64,000 bases of DNA from Glandiceps talaboti (lineage: Eukaryota; Hemichordata; Enteropneusta; Spengelidae): contig NC_135568.1 of assembly GCF_964340395.1 (NCBI RefSeq), forward strand, positions 8,028,280 to 8,092,279, in the 5' to 3' direction. Shown here piece by piece: positions 34,105 to 47,310 of this stretch. Numbering within the stretch: the first letter of the stretch is position 1; the number at the start of each line of letters is the position of its first letter. A program made the position numbers and the translations under genes. Below the pieces are notes generated by a model that worked only from the letters and a program-made list of their open reading frames with translations, had not been told where the DNA came from and did not search any database.

Positions 34105-34419
34105 AACACCAAAGTAAAGCATTTTCTGTTTGTCCCACTACCGTTTATCAAGCGCAAAAGTCATCGTCATACATCACGCCCTCTACGGCGAGTCTTATCA
34201 GCCAACGCCGAAAGTTTTTTTGTTGTTGTTGCGTCAGCCGGGAAAATGCTCTGGCTTGTGAGAGTGGCAAAAGTATACTGTTTCATTTGCTAATTTAGCA
34301 CACTAGAAAGGCCACATTATGGGCTTGTAAATGAATCAATTGAAACAGTATACTTTTACACTTGATATGAATGCTATAAATGAGTGTAGCACATAGAGAA
34401 AGTGCTTTACTTCAGTGTT
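34105..34419. mobile_element. Second copy of the 28364 MITE, with insertion
   Basis: Same inverted arms as 28364-28576 (GTATACTGTTTCATTTGC, TGAAACAGTATACTTTTAC). The left arm is interrupted by about 100 bp of unrelated CG-richer sequence. Only one copy of the right arm is present. Confidence 0.8.
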
Positions 34420-34795
34420 ACTCGTTGTGTATGCAATGGTGTTATTAGGTAATTACGAACGAATGGAATATTTACTCACAAGTGACTGTGGTTTGGAGTC
34501 ACTACTGGTCTTGCTTGCAGAAAAAATGGGAACTCGAGAGGGTTTGTCAGAATCGGGTGTCGACTGTATACTCCTGTAAGCAGTAAGAACTTGCTGTTTG
34601 CAAAACTCCCATGCTATTACACACTGTCAGGTTACATTACTGAAATATGTATGTCGCAAAGGTTCTGACGTCACACCTACAATATCACACGGCTCATTGC
34701 CAACTTCACAAAGTGACCCATATCAATGAACATGGTGCAGGTATCTGGCAGGATATAGATGTATGGGGAAATTCATTCAAAGAGCGTGTCCATAT

Positions 34796-35000
34796 CATTT
34801 GAAAGAACATTGACTAAGTTTGTGTTTGTAACTTTGTAACTAGTAAATACATTACAAAAAGCTGTAAAAAAAAAAGTGCAAAAGGTTTGTTATTGTATAT
34901 ACAATAACAAACTTTTTACACATTAATTAATGTTTTGCAATTCATTGAGTTACAAACAAAGCATTGACACATGTTGTTTCACATTTATTTTTCAAGTAGG
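34796..35000. repeat. Loopless palindrome or foldback element
   Basis: The centre 34876-34921 is a 46-bp palindrome with two mismatched pairs (GTTTGTTATTGTAT meeting ATACAATAACAAAC). Weaker inverted similarity (TTTGTAACT, ACATTA) extends roughly 100 bp on each side. Confidence 0.75.
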
Positions 35001-35524
35001 GAGCCATGATAACATTATTTTATACGTTAAAAACCCAATATGGCCACTTTAACCATTTTTTTTAAATGAAAAAAAATAAAATAAATTAAAGTGTTCTTGA
35101 TATAGTCGAACCCCAAGCTTACGAAACAAACTCATATAACCTGTTCCAAAGATCCGACGCAAAGTAAAAAAAAATCCGTGTTATAAACACTTTGACATTT
35201 AGGGTTTAAATTCTTCCTCATTGTGTATGAATCTATAGAAAATTGGATTATGGGTACGAATACTAGTATAGTGTTGTATTTAGGCTGATAGTGGTGTTCA
35301 ATTTAGGTATTGTGACTAGGTTTTAGCATAGACAATAGAGTATTGTCTCTGTGGTTAAAGGATTAGTATACATGTACTATAGTCAATTGTGTCGAAAGTG
35401 CTTTGAGCGTTATTGTGACGATTTGTGGCTCGTCATGACGTAACTGTGGCAGTGACATTGTTGGTATTGACGTGTAGTGACGGTTTGTAATAACGTGTAT
35501 ACTTGTATATTATAACGTAGATGT
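35001..35524. other. Intergenic, nothing recognised
   Basis: AT-rich, no coding signal. Confidence 0.5.
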
Positions 35525-35717
35525 GTTTTGTTTGTTTGTTTGTTTGTTTGTTTGTTTGTTTGTCAGTTAGTTTGCTTGTTTGTTTGTGTGTATGTGACTG
35601 ACTGACTGTCTGTCTGTGTGTGTGTTTGTTTGTTTGTTTGTGTATGACTGTTTGTTTGTTTGTTTGTTTGTTTGTTTGTTTGTTTGTTTGTTTGTTTGTT
35701 TGTTTGTTTGTTTGTTT
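35525..35717 (+). repeat. (TTTG)n microsatellite
   Basis: Long TTTG array interrupted by a TGACTGACTGTCTG stretch. Confidence 0.97.
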
Positions 35718-36227
35718 GAGTCAGCTTTGTCTTTTATTTAGCATTGAAAATATCACTAGCTATAACGTACGGTCGTACATGGAGTATAAAGAACTTGATA
35801 TGTCACCCTCCAATCATTATAGATGTATAAATAAAGAACGTTACGTATACCATAGTCGATATCCTTAGCCCAGAGACTGTTTGTGTTTAATACTAACACT
35901 GACTAGTATCTTGGTTTGTTGTCACTAACGCCAACACAATCTCCGACCTACTATTCCAATATCCTTACCGTCCCTTTAAAATGAGGTCAGTTGAGGTCAA
36001 TGATGACAACTTCCACTGAAAGCCAACTTGGTGAGTCATTCGTAACTCAGTGGGGGCTTGGAACGTTTGCGATATCTAGGTTTGTCAGACACTGAGTTCG
36101 TTTCCTAACGTCCTCTGGCTCTGAATTAAGTAATGCTTTAGAACAGATCAAGTGCTGCCAACTATCAGATATGTGGTTTTCATTAATGTTGTTTCAAAAT
36201 GTCCTTTTTGATTATTTTAATGGCTCG

Positions 36228-36241
36228 CCCCCCCCCCCCCC
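36228..36241 (+). repeat. Poly-C run of 14
   Basis: Homopolymer followed directly by CATAAAAAAA. Confidence 0.9.
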
Positions 36242-36406
36242 ATAAAAAAATGTGGGGAGCTGTTCTGATGTTCCCTCCAACTCGCTGTGAAGGATATATG
36301 CTTTCCCTCGACTCCCTCTCACTGGTTTCAACTTGCCCACCAGCCCACTGCCCACCAGTATTGGGAATAATTTACTCATTTCCACCAGGAAAATGTTCAT
36401 ATTAGA

Positions 36407-36690
<284 letters not shown>

Positions 36691-39600
36691 GGGGAAATGA
36701 CTAAGGCATAGTGAGAACTATTTTTATTGAAAGTAAATGACAAAAGCAAAGTTTTATATGTCCTAAAGTGTCGATGTTGCACAGAGAAGAGGACCATAGG
36801 CAATGAATGGAGAGCCTCGGGGCGCTATTAGGTGGGAAATAAAACTTGAATTTGTTTGAACACGTGTATGGCTGCATCAAGTAATGCTACAAAATGGCTC
36901 AATTAATGACACACAATTTCTAAGTTCGAATTTTTTTTAAAGTCTACCCGCAGAATGCAAGCAAATGACTATAACAGTAGTAGATACATAATATTCTGAG
37001 ACAGGCGATTGGTTTAGTTCACTTATTAGTTAGGATCTAAATGCGACATGCTTTTGCATTTGTCAAGTCGGCAAACAAAAATAATAAAGAAAGATATAAA
37101 GAAAGGAAAAAGTGATAATGTGGCAGCGACGATACATTTTTAGATGAACGTAAAATGCTTTCGTCTCCCGAAACACAGCACTGACTTTCAAAAACAGTTA
37201 ATACATTTAATATGGTGGACCATATATGTTTTAGAATTGACATGAAACAAAATTCGTAAATACACACGAAAGAAGTGGCCCTACCCGATTTCAAAATTTG
37301 TAATTTGATTTTCTCAAGAACTAGTCAAAATAACGAGCGTTCGAGCGCATAGAGCCTACACAATCCATTGCATACACGTACACCTGTGTAAAGAAAGTTT
37401 GTGAACTCTTGGGGTGAACTCGCGGAATGCGTGGGTCGCAGTTCAAAGGCAACAGGCTATTATTTTTCGGACTGACTTTGAATGACTTATATTTATTTAT
37501 CAACTGCACCTTGGTGTAATCACCCTATCTTACAAGTATCATCGCGTAGGAGTGTTGGTTAGTAAGAATTTACGCTATCAAAGGTGTGCTGGCTGGGCGT
37601 GGTCCTTGCGACATGGTGACCGCAGTGCACACTCTCAGACCACACGGTGCATCCGATACTCAAAAACATAGTCACGGCAAATAATAAAATAAGTAATAAA
37701 TGTCATTCATATTTCTCAAATTTGAAACTCGCAATATATGTATTTGAAGTTGTTATTCGCTTTCACAAACGAATTAATTTTCTGCCTCTGTGCAAGGGTT
37801 CTTTTCGCGGATGAATACCAGTCGGAGTAATACGTACAGAGGTCTGCAGGGTGTGTGATCACTCTTCCAACTCGGAGAGGTCATAGCTGGTATTCACCGA
37901 AAGACTTCAAGGTAATTGTCGAACATTTTTCGTGATTTTGAGGTACTGGCTAGATCTGTTATTATGTTGAGGTTTGATATATATATGCCTTGTTCAAACT
38001 GCGTATACGTAGCCGCTGATAAGCATTTAGTTGCAGGTATATTGACTATGGTTCTCTCCGATACTCAGCGCAGGCCCACTGAACTAAACGTCGGCACAGT
38101 GCGATGGTATCACTTTATGCAGGTGTACAGGTGGTTTCTCCGTGGGTGTTGTCGTTAGACTTCGATGTATTCGTCTGAATTTTTTAGTATTTAATTATTA
38201 AATTACTGTTCAACAGCGATTTGTGCTTCAAACCATGCCCTGTAGTTGAGCCACCGTCTAAAACTTTCATAGCAGCACGTTCTGCCGCAGAACGTCTGAT
38301 GTTAGTCGCTACCCGTCGGTATATTATAATGACCCTTGCTGTACAGACTACCAAAAATGGTCAAACACCCCGAGTTAGTTTCGTGACTGATTATGTCGGG
38401 TCGTTCCTCAACACGTTGCACGCACCCTGGGTAATGTGTTGCTGTAAACATTTATGATTTATATCATGTGAAAAAAATATACTATTCTCAATTTTGTTGG
38501 ATATATCGTCGATCATAATTTGTGTGCACTGTGTTAGACCGGGTGTTAGACGGGATAAGTGGCATTGAATATCCGGACAGTGGTGTCAACCAATTCAGGT
38601 ATTCCAACAATGCGAAGACAGTCAGACCACTGGCTAAATTTCTTGCATAACAATTTTCATTTGCCTTGAATTGTGACCGCACAGATATCAAATTTACATT
38701 TTGTAAAAAGCTCCTGGATACCATACCAAACATTGCATGGACTGGTCCGTGTGTTTTCAATATTATGGGACTAGGAGTTTACATCGGTAAATGTCAAAGG
38801 GTATCTCACCCCCATATTTTTTTGAAATAACAAACTACTTCCTTCTAGTAAGCCTGAAAGTGATGAGAGTTAACAGCAAAACAGCTGTAATGTGATATAT
38901 TATATTTAAGTTCTACAAATGTGCATGCCATGATTTTGACATGAACAATTAAAAGGTTGATGACCTCAAACCATACCATATAAGGCAACAGAATCACACC
39001 CCTTTACCTATTTTGTAATATTTTGTCATTCACGAAGGGTAAATGATAGTCAATGCTGTCTAAAAGCACAAACTATCATGTACATTTTGGTTATGCAAAT
39101 TTTAGTCGATTCTTCATGTCTAACATGTGTAAAAAAATGTAACATCACCCCCTCCCCACCTACATCCAGTAATACTAGTAAATTCCTAACCTTGTAGGGT
39201 AACCGCAACCAACAAATATGTCATTGTTTATCTTAAGTTGTTAGAGGGTGCAGCCCAGATCTGAATATCTGCTCATTTTTACTGTTATTATTTCATATGA
39301 AGAATTATTTCTCATTCTATCAACAGAAATATTAAATTATCTCTAGTAACTTGGCGATTAGGCCATTTGGCAAACAATAACTCGACGGTGTAATTTATAG
39401 TTCATAAATTTTGGGTGAACTTAAGAATGTCACTGGCATCACTCTGAAGCATCAGGATCATATACATGTGTATTGTAGAGAAAAACTGCACATGTGTAAA
39501 CCTGTCAACACTCTAGGCTGATGTTGTACTTGTAGTTACAGTCAACATGATACTGCATTAAGTACTGTGTACTAGATGAGTTTTATTTAAGACAAGTAGT

Positions 39601-40069
39601 ATATTCAGATAAAAATGCTGTTTCAAGTTTAACTTGGACTGTGACTGTACATTTTGTGATGACATACTCTATGCGACTGTATTTGACTTATTCCATGCAT
39701 CTGAAGAATTAGAGTGGTTTGGTTAGGACTAGATTGAACTGTGAGTGATTAGGCTTTATCCAGCCTTATCACATCATCAATAAATTGAATAATAGGTGTG
39801 CAAACAACATAGTTGTGAAGTCATTTATTGAGAAAATACTAGTAGATACCAGACTCAAGTGACAAACAGTTATTTGTGGTTAAAATCAAGAGGAAACCTA
39901 CGTGTATGTGTAATGCGTAATACATAGGCATATATGCAAAGTGTTTGTGTCATGTCATATAGCTTTTCGGTTGCCCTACAAATACAGGTGTGCCACCGAA
40001 AAGACTGTACATGTATGATATTGCCTGGAGCAATGAACCTGTCTACATGTCTATAGGTGTGGCTGGATT
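36691..40069. other. Gene-free intergenic stretch
   Basis: No exon-like open frame with splice context on either strand. Open frames of 60-90 codons at 37916, 38221 and elsewhere show no known motif. A short CG-richer part lies around 37800-38400. Confidence 0.5.
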
Positions 40070-40150
40070 TAGTCTGTAAGGTACACCACAACGGGACACC
40101 CTCACATCGGTCAACCCCCAGCAGAACAACACGGTGTATCTTAAAGGCTA
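40070..40150. mobile_element. MITE copy (TAGTCTGTAAG family), degraded
   Basis: Starts TAGTCTGTAAGGTACACC and ends with GGTGTATCTTAAAGGCTA, a decayed version of the right end. Confidence 0.65.
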
Positions 40151-42039
40151 GGCATGATTTTGACCCAAGCATTTATAGTTATCATATTTTGTTGCAGTCA
40201 CTGTATACAATGTAGTCTGCACTGACAATGTGATATACATGTATGTCACAGCCAGGAAATATTTCTTTTTGGCCCCCATACCTGTTGCTCCATGTATTGT
40301 AATAGCTACCAAAATTAATATACTAATAGTAATACATAGCTTTACAATCCAAGACCTTCAAAGTTTCTATTGTTGCATGGTTTCTGTTAGCTTGTTTGAT
40401 TTGGTGTTTGTGGTATGAATTCTGACTAATGGGGTCCTATAAAAAGGAAGTCAACCTTGAGAGTATAAAACAAGGAAATATATTTATAACCAAAAAATAA
40501 TATAATTGTAACTTCATTCGAGAAGTTACAAATTAGGGTTAGGTTAGGGAGTCTATTAATTAAGCCTTACTCCTAACTCCCTAGCTCCCTAGCTTGCGTA
40601 CAGATTTGTACTAGTATCTGTAGAGTCAATCCACTGTTCTACATTCTTGCATAGGAAATTTTCTACACAACAGCTATAAGCTAGAACAGCGAACTGGCCG
40701 TAATAGATATTTGTTATCAAGTTAAGGATTCATGGTCAAGTGTCTAGGGACAGGTAAAGGGGTAGACCACCTAACATTATCCCAGTTTATAATATTGAGT
40801 AAAAAATCCACAACTTCCATTTTCTGATTTATTTTGAAACTTTTGCAAACTATAATAGTTAATACCCTGAATGTCCAAAATGAGAGAAAAAACAAAGCAG
40901 GCTGTTGTGCATGACTGATGAGATTAGCATTCAAATTAACTGAAGTATTAAGGTCATTTGTAATATTACATAATATAATCCTTGTTGTCAAGAGGTCACT
41001 ACTTGTCATGCATATTCACCTTGGAGATTCAATCTGTTGAATAAAAAGCGATGCAAATTAATGTGTAATGAAACATCATTTGAGGCAATGTACTGATCTT
41101 CGTACTTGTTATACTATGCACTATAATTATATAAGTGCTATATAGACATTTTTAACAGCTGTCATACTGGTTTAAAAATATCATAACCATCTTGTCTGGG
41201 TTATGTCCCTGATCATTGAAATGTACAGGTACATGTAAACGTACATGTATATACTAATGGTGATAAGTTCAAAGTAAAATTATTTCCTTCTGATGACCTA
41301 GTCTGCAGTTTCTAATTAGTTATTCTTGACCCTAAATATTTTCGACTTTTTGTCCACTCTCTAAAGTAGATATTTATTCTTTGTGAAATATTTCGTACAG
41401 GGGTGCAAAATGACTGACAAATAGTAACATGTCATGACAATTCCTGTGTATTATTGTCAACAATGAGTATATAATGCATGGTTATCATTTGAAACCCAGT
41501 GTCAATGACTTCGAGATGTAAATGAGTATTTTGCAGTCAAGACAGTGTTCTTGCTAAAGTTAGTGAATTCCAGTAACATAAAGGGGGAAACAGGTAAAAC
41601 TGGAAAAGTTTCCATACAGTTTGTGGTAATTTTGTTTGGGAACCCCTGGAAAATGACCAGTAGAATTTACCTACGTACCACCCTTCGCAAAAACACTACA
41701 AGAATCTATGTTATAAAATCCAACCTATGCTATGAGGATCTATTCTACAGTTAGGTATAGAATAACCTTCAGACTTGGCCACCATCTGACTCTGCTAGAA
41801 TTTATTTTTTCCACCCAAATGTTGATACTAATCTGATGGCTAATTTTAGTCTGAAGGATGAGTGGAGAAGAATGATATTTTGCAGTGTTGGTTTCACCAT
41901 TTGGATATGCCGAGATCAGATGTGGTGTTCTAATAGATGATTTCAGGACATGATTTAAATAGATAATTTAAAAACAGTTAAGATAATGTTACCAGTCAAC
42001 TGATGATGATGATGATCTCTTGCCTACATGAAAATGCTT
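40151..42039. other. Intergenic, nothing recognised
   Basis: AT-rich. A short TTAGGGTTAGGTTAGGGAG near 40533 is telomere-like but too short to interpret. Confidence 0.5.
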
Positions 42040-42400
42040 TAAAGCTACCGACGAGCTGCAACTGGAAGAATATTTTAAAACGTTTTTATTTGGTATAATT
42101 ATTCATAATATTGTACACTCGGAACTGTATTGAATTGCCTGTGAGTTTCAAGTGTTTGTGTTGCTGAATACATTATATGGTACAATAAATTCCATCAAAT
42201 TGATTTTGGGTCCACACCCTAAAATCACGGCTCCCAATGCAATCACAATGTCGACCTGTTCCTGTACTGCTGATGGATATAATCAACCACTAATTAACAT
42301 GCACAATGTCTAATTATTGGTATTTGAACAATTTTCTGTGAATATTTTGTTGAAAAATAATACCCCACTGGGTCCATTTCAGATAGCAAGTGTAGCTTTA
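42040..42400 (+). repeat. Dispersed repeat also present in both glycosyltransferase 3' flanks
   Basis: Shares ordered blocks with 7790-8140 and 13340-13690: ATATTGTACAC, CCCTAAAATCA, CTAATTAACAT, TGTCTAATTAT and TTTCTGTGAATAT. Diverged, no coding. Confidence 0.7.
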
Positions 42401-42812
42401 GACAAAGCAATGATAGCTGGTTGTGAAATAATTGTAATGGAATATTGGAATTGATTTATTAGCCAAACAGAAGTTTAAATCGTACTTTATAGTATCCTGT
42501 TTGCAATTGTGCAAAGATTTATTCATGTTACAGTTTCAGTGATAAATTAAATAATACACTGTTTGCCATGAAGTCTGTAAACATGATATGGTTACTGTTA
42601 TAACATGTACAATGATTAGTATGATCTGATATTTTTATCAAACTTATAAAATGTTTAAAAATTATACTTTATATGGAAGTCTGTATAGGTAATTAAACAA
42701 CCACAGAATCATACAAAAAAAGAATGTATATGTAAAATTTAATGAGCAAGTGTTATAATTTGTAATTATGGTGATGTATAGTAGACCGCTGATTATTCTG
42801 GAGGCTATCCGT

Positions 42813-42854
42813 GGCTTTGAAACTGTGGTGAATGATTTCTTTAGTTTCAAAGCC
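42813..42854. other. Short perfect hairpin
   Basis: GGCTTTGAAACT and AGTTTCAAAGCC form a 12-bp perfect stem around an 18-base loop. Confidence 0.45.
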
Positions 42855-42969
42855 ATGCATAGCGTTTAGATTGTACAGTTGATATCAGAACTGTATAAGT
42901 CAGACAACAAGACATTGGTACAGACTCTGGACCTGTATGCTATCAAATGTGATTATCTCGGTATCAGGT

Positions 42970-43340
42970 GGTCTTGCCAATTACATGGGGACACACTTTA
43001 TCACCATGGCTTTGCCAATTACATTGCCACACATTTCATTGTTGTCAGCATTTTTCTTTGGATTGTGTGGGCATACATTTACATCTGATTGCTGTTGGTG
43101 TTTCTTTGTGAATTATGTAGGCACATACTTGATTGCTGTCAGTTTTTTGTCCCAAACTTGGCCACTGTCAGCGTTTCTTCACAAATTGTAATGTAATGTA
43201 GACATCAATTATTGTCAGCTGATTTCACCCATTATTTGTACATGGGCCCTGGGAACACATTGGATCACAGTCAGTATTTCTATGATAATTATATACATTT
43301 TAGACATACAAACTATATACCTGTTCATAGTTCCTTCAAA
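42970..43340 (+). repeat. Degenerate minisatellite of about 50 bp
   Basis: Repeated AATTACAT...GCACAC...ATTGTTGTCAGC...TTTCTT blocks, about seven diverged units. Confidence 0.65.
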
Positions 43341-44539
43341 TTATATAGGCACATTTTGATCAATTTCTTCACAACTAAAATGCACACACACAGTATATGA
43401 TGTCTGTCATCATTTCCTTTACAAATTTTGTCAATAAGATGTCATATCGTCAAAAAACCAAAATGTTAATGATGAATTGTTTAAATGACCTGACTTACTC
43501 ATTACAACAGATCTTTTTGAAAATTATAACTCATAACATTTCAAAAAAACCTAACGACTTTAATGATACTATTTGTGAATGTACACAAGGATGTATTGAA
43601 TGAATATTTTGTAACTACACATAGCTGGCAGTTGAGAATTTGAAAAGTGAGCATAATCAAGTCGTAAAATAAAATATCATGCAACAATTTATTATTGATT
43701 AATTTAGGGATAATGCTAAAGAGTGGCAATGGTCAGATCTGATGTTTATAATCTGTGTAGTGAAATGCACAGTCTGTAATCAGCTGTTGAGTTATTATTT
43801 CACTCTATACCAAATGTCTTGATTCAGTAGTTTTATCAAAATGCTGAAAATGAGTCAAGGCGATTCAAATCTTTGTTTGAAAAATACCAGTGTAATTTTA
43901 GAGCTTATAAGTATGATATACAAATACATTGTAATATTACATTACCATGATTTATACGGTTCCAAGATATGAAGGTCAGAGGTCAAACATGGCTGTCTCT
44001 ACTGGAGTTGTAAGAACGGTATCCTAGCAACAGTGCAGTGGACATTGACTAATGTGTTAATTATTACACATTTGGTTCTCCAGGGCTTCATTGATATAGA
44101 TAACGTCTGTTATCTTATTAAGACACAGGTTAAATTGTCATAGAGGGAAGTGTGTCCTGGTCACCCGAGATCCTGTATCGTCCAGAAACGTGTGACTAAT
44201 ACACTGAAGTAAGTTTTGTAGTTTTTCAGAGACCACACCTAGAAATGATGTATTGACCAGAAATAACATAAATAACGGCAATTTGTCATTATCAGTATAT
44301 ATATATACGTATGGCTTGTGTCTATTGACTTTGCAGGTGCAGTTGAATATGAATATTTAATGAGTGAATACGCTTGTAGGAATAATACTTGCTTCTGGTT
44401 TTACAAATGTTGGTGTGGGTATTATCAGAGATGATTATGATCGATGTGTCCATTTGTCATGTTATTCAGTTATATGAAATTGAAGTACCGTTGTTGGTAC
44501 GTGTACATTTTGTAAGTATATCAAAGTTGAAATTGCAGA
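43341..44539. other. Intergenic, nothing recognised
   Basis: AT-rich without coding signal. Confidence 0.5.
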
Positions 44540-44725
44540 TCGCCACAAGTGTAGAATATACTGTAGATCCCCACAGTGAGGAATATATTGTAGATCCTCA
44601 TACAGAATACATAGGAGATCCCATAGTGCAAAATTTACAGTGCAGAGCCCCTCTAGTGCAGAATACAAAATATACAGTGCAGATCTCCTCTGCCAAAATT
44701 CACTGCCCACAGTGTAAAATACATA
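44540..44725 (+). repeat. Degenerate minisatellite of about 33 bp
   Basis: Units of the type GTAGATCC and CAGTGCAGAATATA, about six. They lie within an open frame (44389-44874) that reads as a repeat; I do not call a gene. Confidence 0.65.
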
Positions 44726-45867
44726 TTTGTGGATATACTTACCAGTGTATGGAATGCAATGATCTAGGTATTTCAACATATGCCTCATTGTCATGGGTAT
44801 TGTTTGTTGAGACTTACAAAGTGGCCTGTTTTGTCATCCATGGATTACAAGTATTACCAAAATTGCCACACTAGTTAACCCATCAATAGTACAAACAAAC
44901 ACAATTGGTATGCTAGCGAACATTAATAGTCTGTGTTGTTATGTTCATGGTTGAAGAGTGCTGCATCCACAAAACCCAGTATGTAAATTGTAATTTGTAA
45001 AACCCACTGGCTTCCCACAATAGGTAGGAAAGATGTAGCTTTGTGAAATTCCATAGTTGATGTGTCTGACCTGACCTAGCCCAGATACTATCATGGTCTT
45101 ACTGCATGTAGCTGAAACCAGTATAGCTTGAGGTAGTCTGTTTACATCGAAATCTGTGTTTTTGCTTCAGTTCGCTCTCTCACTGACCGTTTTTTGATGC
45201 CAGTGGCAACAGATTAATTTAGCTATGCCCCCAATGACAGCAGCATGCTTGTTTGTAGATTTTACATAATATTCTCTAAATGTAAATTATGCCACTCTTG
45301 TGCACATCTCAAGGAGGACACATTTATATATTGACTTCATTTGAATGTAGTCAATTTAGGCTGACGTACGTTATCACTCCCCATTGTGACCAATCAGGTT
45401 TTTTTCAAACCATATTAATCGGTTGCCATTGATAACATTACAAGCGGGTAGTGAGACACTGAAGTGAAATCACAGATCGTGATGTAAACAGGCTGAGCTT
45501 GAAATGGCAAGACCAGAACAAGTGTCAGGTCTGACCTAGTAGAGGCGTCGGTTGTACTACAGTCCAACTGTGGTATTCAAAGTAGGATGTGGTTTGATTT
45601 ACTGATTGTTGCAGATGGTGAGAAGGCACAGCCAGACATGATTTACTGATTGTTACAGATAGTGAGAGAGCACAGCCAGACATAAAGTATTGGCTGGAAT
45701 TCAATCCTTCTGTACAAGCACAGTGTGTGTGTCACCGAACCCTTTAATAACCTTATATTGCTGGAGGTCAAATATTTAGTACACATTCTTGACAAGCCAG
45801 TGACACAACAACCCAAGTCGGTTAACCTTCCATAAACATTAATAGCATATTATACTTTTTCTGTACT
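44726..45867. other. Intergenic, nothing recognised
   Basis: A local duplication of GATTTACTGATTGTTGCAGA and its follower near 45595-45680. No coding. Confidence 0.5.
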
Positions 45868-46849
45868 TTAAGGTACACGGGGAAGAATCGCCTTGACTAT
45901 TTACGACGTAATCCGACACAGCACGAAGTGTTTTGGACTTTGAACTTATTTGCATATGTCAAATTGTCCATGCTGACGTCCCACCACGGCCAGTCAAAGA
46001 GGAGGAACATTTTAGTCCAATATTCATGCTCCTTTACCAAAATATACTCAAGAATTGTCATTCCTGACAAAAAAATTCTTATTTACTGCACTAATGTTTC
46101 AAAATTCCCGCGATGTCATAACCAATGCACTATCGGGCGATCCGTTATGCAGAGACCTACTTCCGCATTCCACTCCGTTATCATGGCGCCACCCGTAACA
46201 TCTCATGAATATTTATTAAAAACGTCATCTTCGGCTTCGTTCGGCAAGATTTTTTCACGTTCGGACTAATCCTTTGACCCAACTTTGCGTGTTAGCGGGA
46301 AGTACCCGGATGATAACGTAGTTCTATGGTAATTCTTCAGACTCTGACCTATCGATGTTTGGCACTCGCTTTTCAATCAGATCACTCGTTACAGATTTAC
46401 GTGATTTCGCCTGGGACTTGAAAATAACATCGTTTGGACTCAAAAATGCACCATTTTCATAGTTTTTACGAAGAATTAATTGGAAATTCACCTATTTTCT
46501 ATAAAACATCGATAGAGTATGTTGTTTTGAATGTGTCTAGGTCATAGTTCAGGGTGTACGGCAAATACATTTACAGGAAACGCTCGCCGAAATTTTCGCC
46601 GATTTTTTCCCCAAATCTTGACCAAATTTGACGTTTTTGTAAAGAAAATCGCTTCTACCAAGCAATTATTTTTTCATACATCGATTCACTAGGTATTTTT
46701 AAGTCTGTATTCGGAGTTTCATGAAAATTAAACGGCAAATTTCCATATGAGTGGCATGTGAAGTCAACGATGTATGTTAGTAATTGTTACAGATCTAAGG
46801 GCCTGCAATCGGCAGTGGTCGGCCAGCGGTTCTTCCCCGTCTACCTTAA
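45868..46849. mobile_element. TTAA-flanked TIR element, 974 bp
   Basis: TTAA (45868) is followed by GGTACACGGGGAAGAATCGC; the right end read in reverse from TTAA (46846-46849) is GGTAGACGGGGAAGAACCGC. TTAA target duplication and about 20-bp TIRs resemble piggyBac-, Kolobok- or Sola3-type non-autonomous elements. No transposase frame inside. Confidence 0.8.
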
Positions 46850-46869
46850 TGCACTTCTTTTGGTTATTC

Positions 46870-47310
46870 AACCAATCTTAGAGGGGAATGACACTCAAGA
46901 TAGATATATTTTCATGAACTGTGGGTTCTGATGAGTCTTGCACGATTGCCAAGAAAATTGAAACTCTTATTTCACCTCTATTGTTTTCACATTGATCCAC
47001 AGTTGCCTCATGGGACTTAGCAGCCATGCATATTTATTAGATGTATACTGAATATTCATGACTCTCTTATGGTAATAGGATTTAGGAGTCATGAATATTC
47101 AGTGTACATCTAATACATATATATGTATGTTGAGTCCCATGATGCAACAGTGGATCAGAGTGAGAACAATAGAAATGAAAAAGAGTTTCTATCTGGTGTA
47201 TCTTGGCAATCATGCAAAATGTATGTAATGTGAAATGATTAAATGCTTCTCCAGAACCCAAAGTTTATGAAAATACCTTCTCATTTTCTGGAGTAGCTTT
47301 CCCCTTCAAT
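46870..47310. repeat. Foldback element with 21-base loop
   Basis: Left arm ends ATTCATGACTC at 47064; right arm begins GAGTCATGAATATTCAG at 47086. Inverted similarity continues about 190 bp each way (for example CCACAGTTGCCTCATGGGAC against GTCCCATGATGCAACAGTGG), with about 30 bp inserted in the right arm. Confidence 0.85.

Noticed and set aside
38221-38457. 78-codon frame as a gene exon
   Set aside because: No recognisable domain, no convincing splice sites, no neighbouring exon.
40533-40553. TTAGGG-like stretch as an interstitial telomere
   Set aside because: Only about three imperfect units.
44389-44874. 161-codon frame with Cys-rich end (CPQCKIHICGYTYQCMEC)
   Set aside because: The zinc-finger look arises in a degenerate minisatellite; no start or splice context supports it.
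45928-46269. 113-codon frame within the TTAA element as a transposase
   Set aside because: No DDE or other transposase motif; too short.
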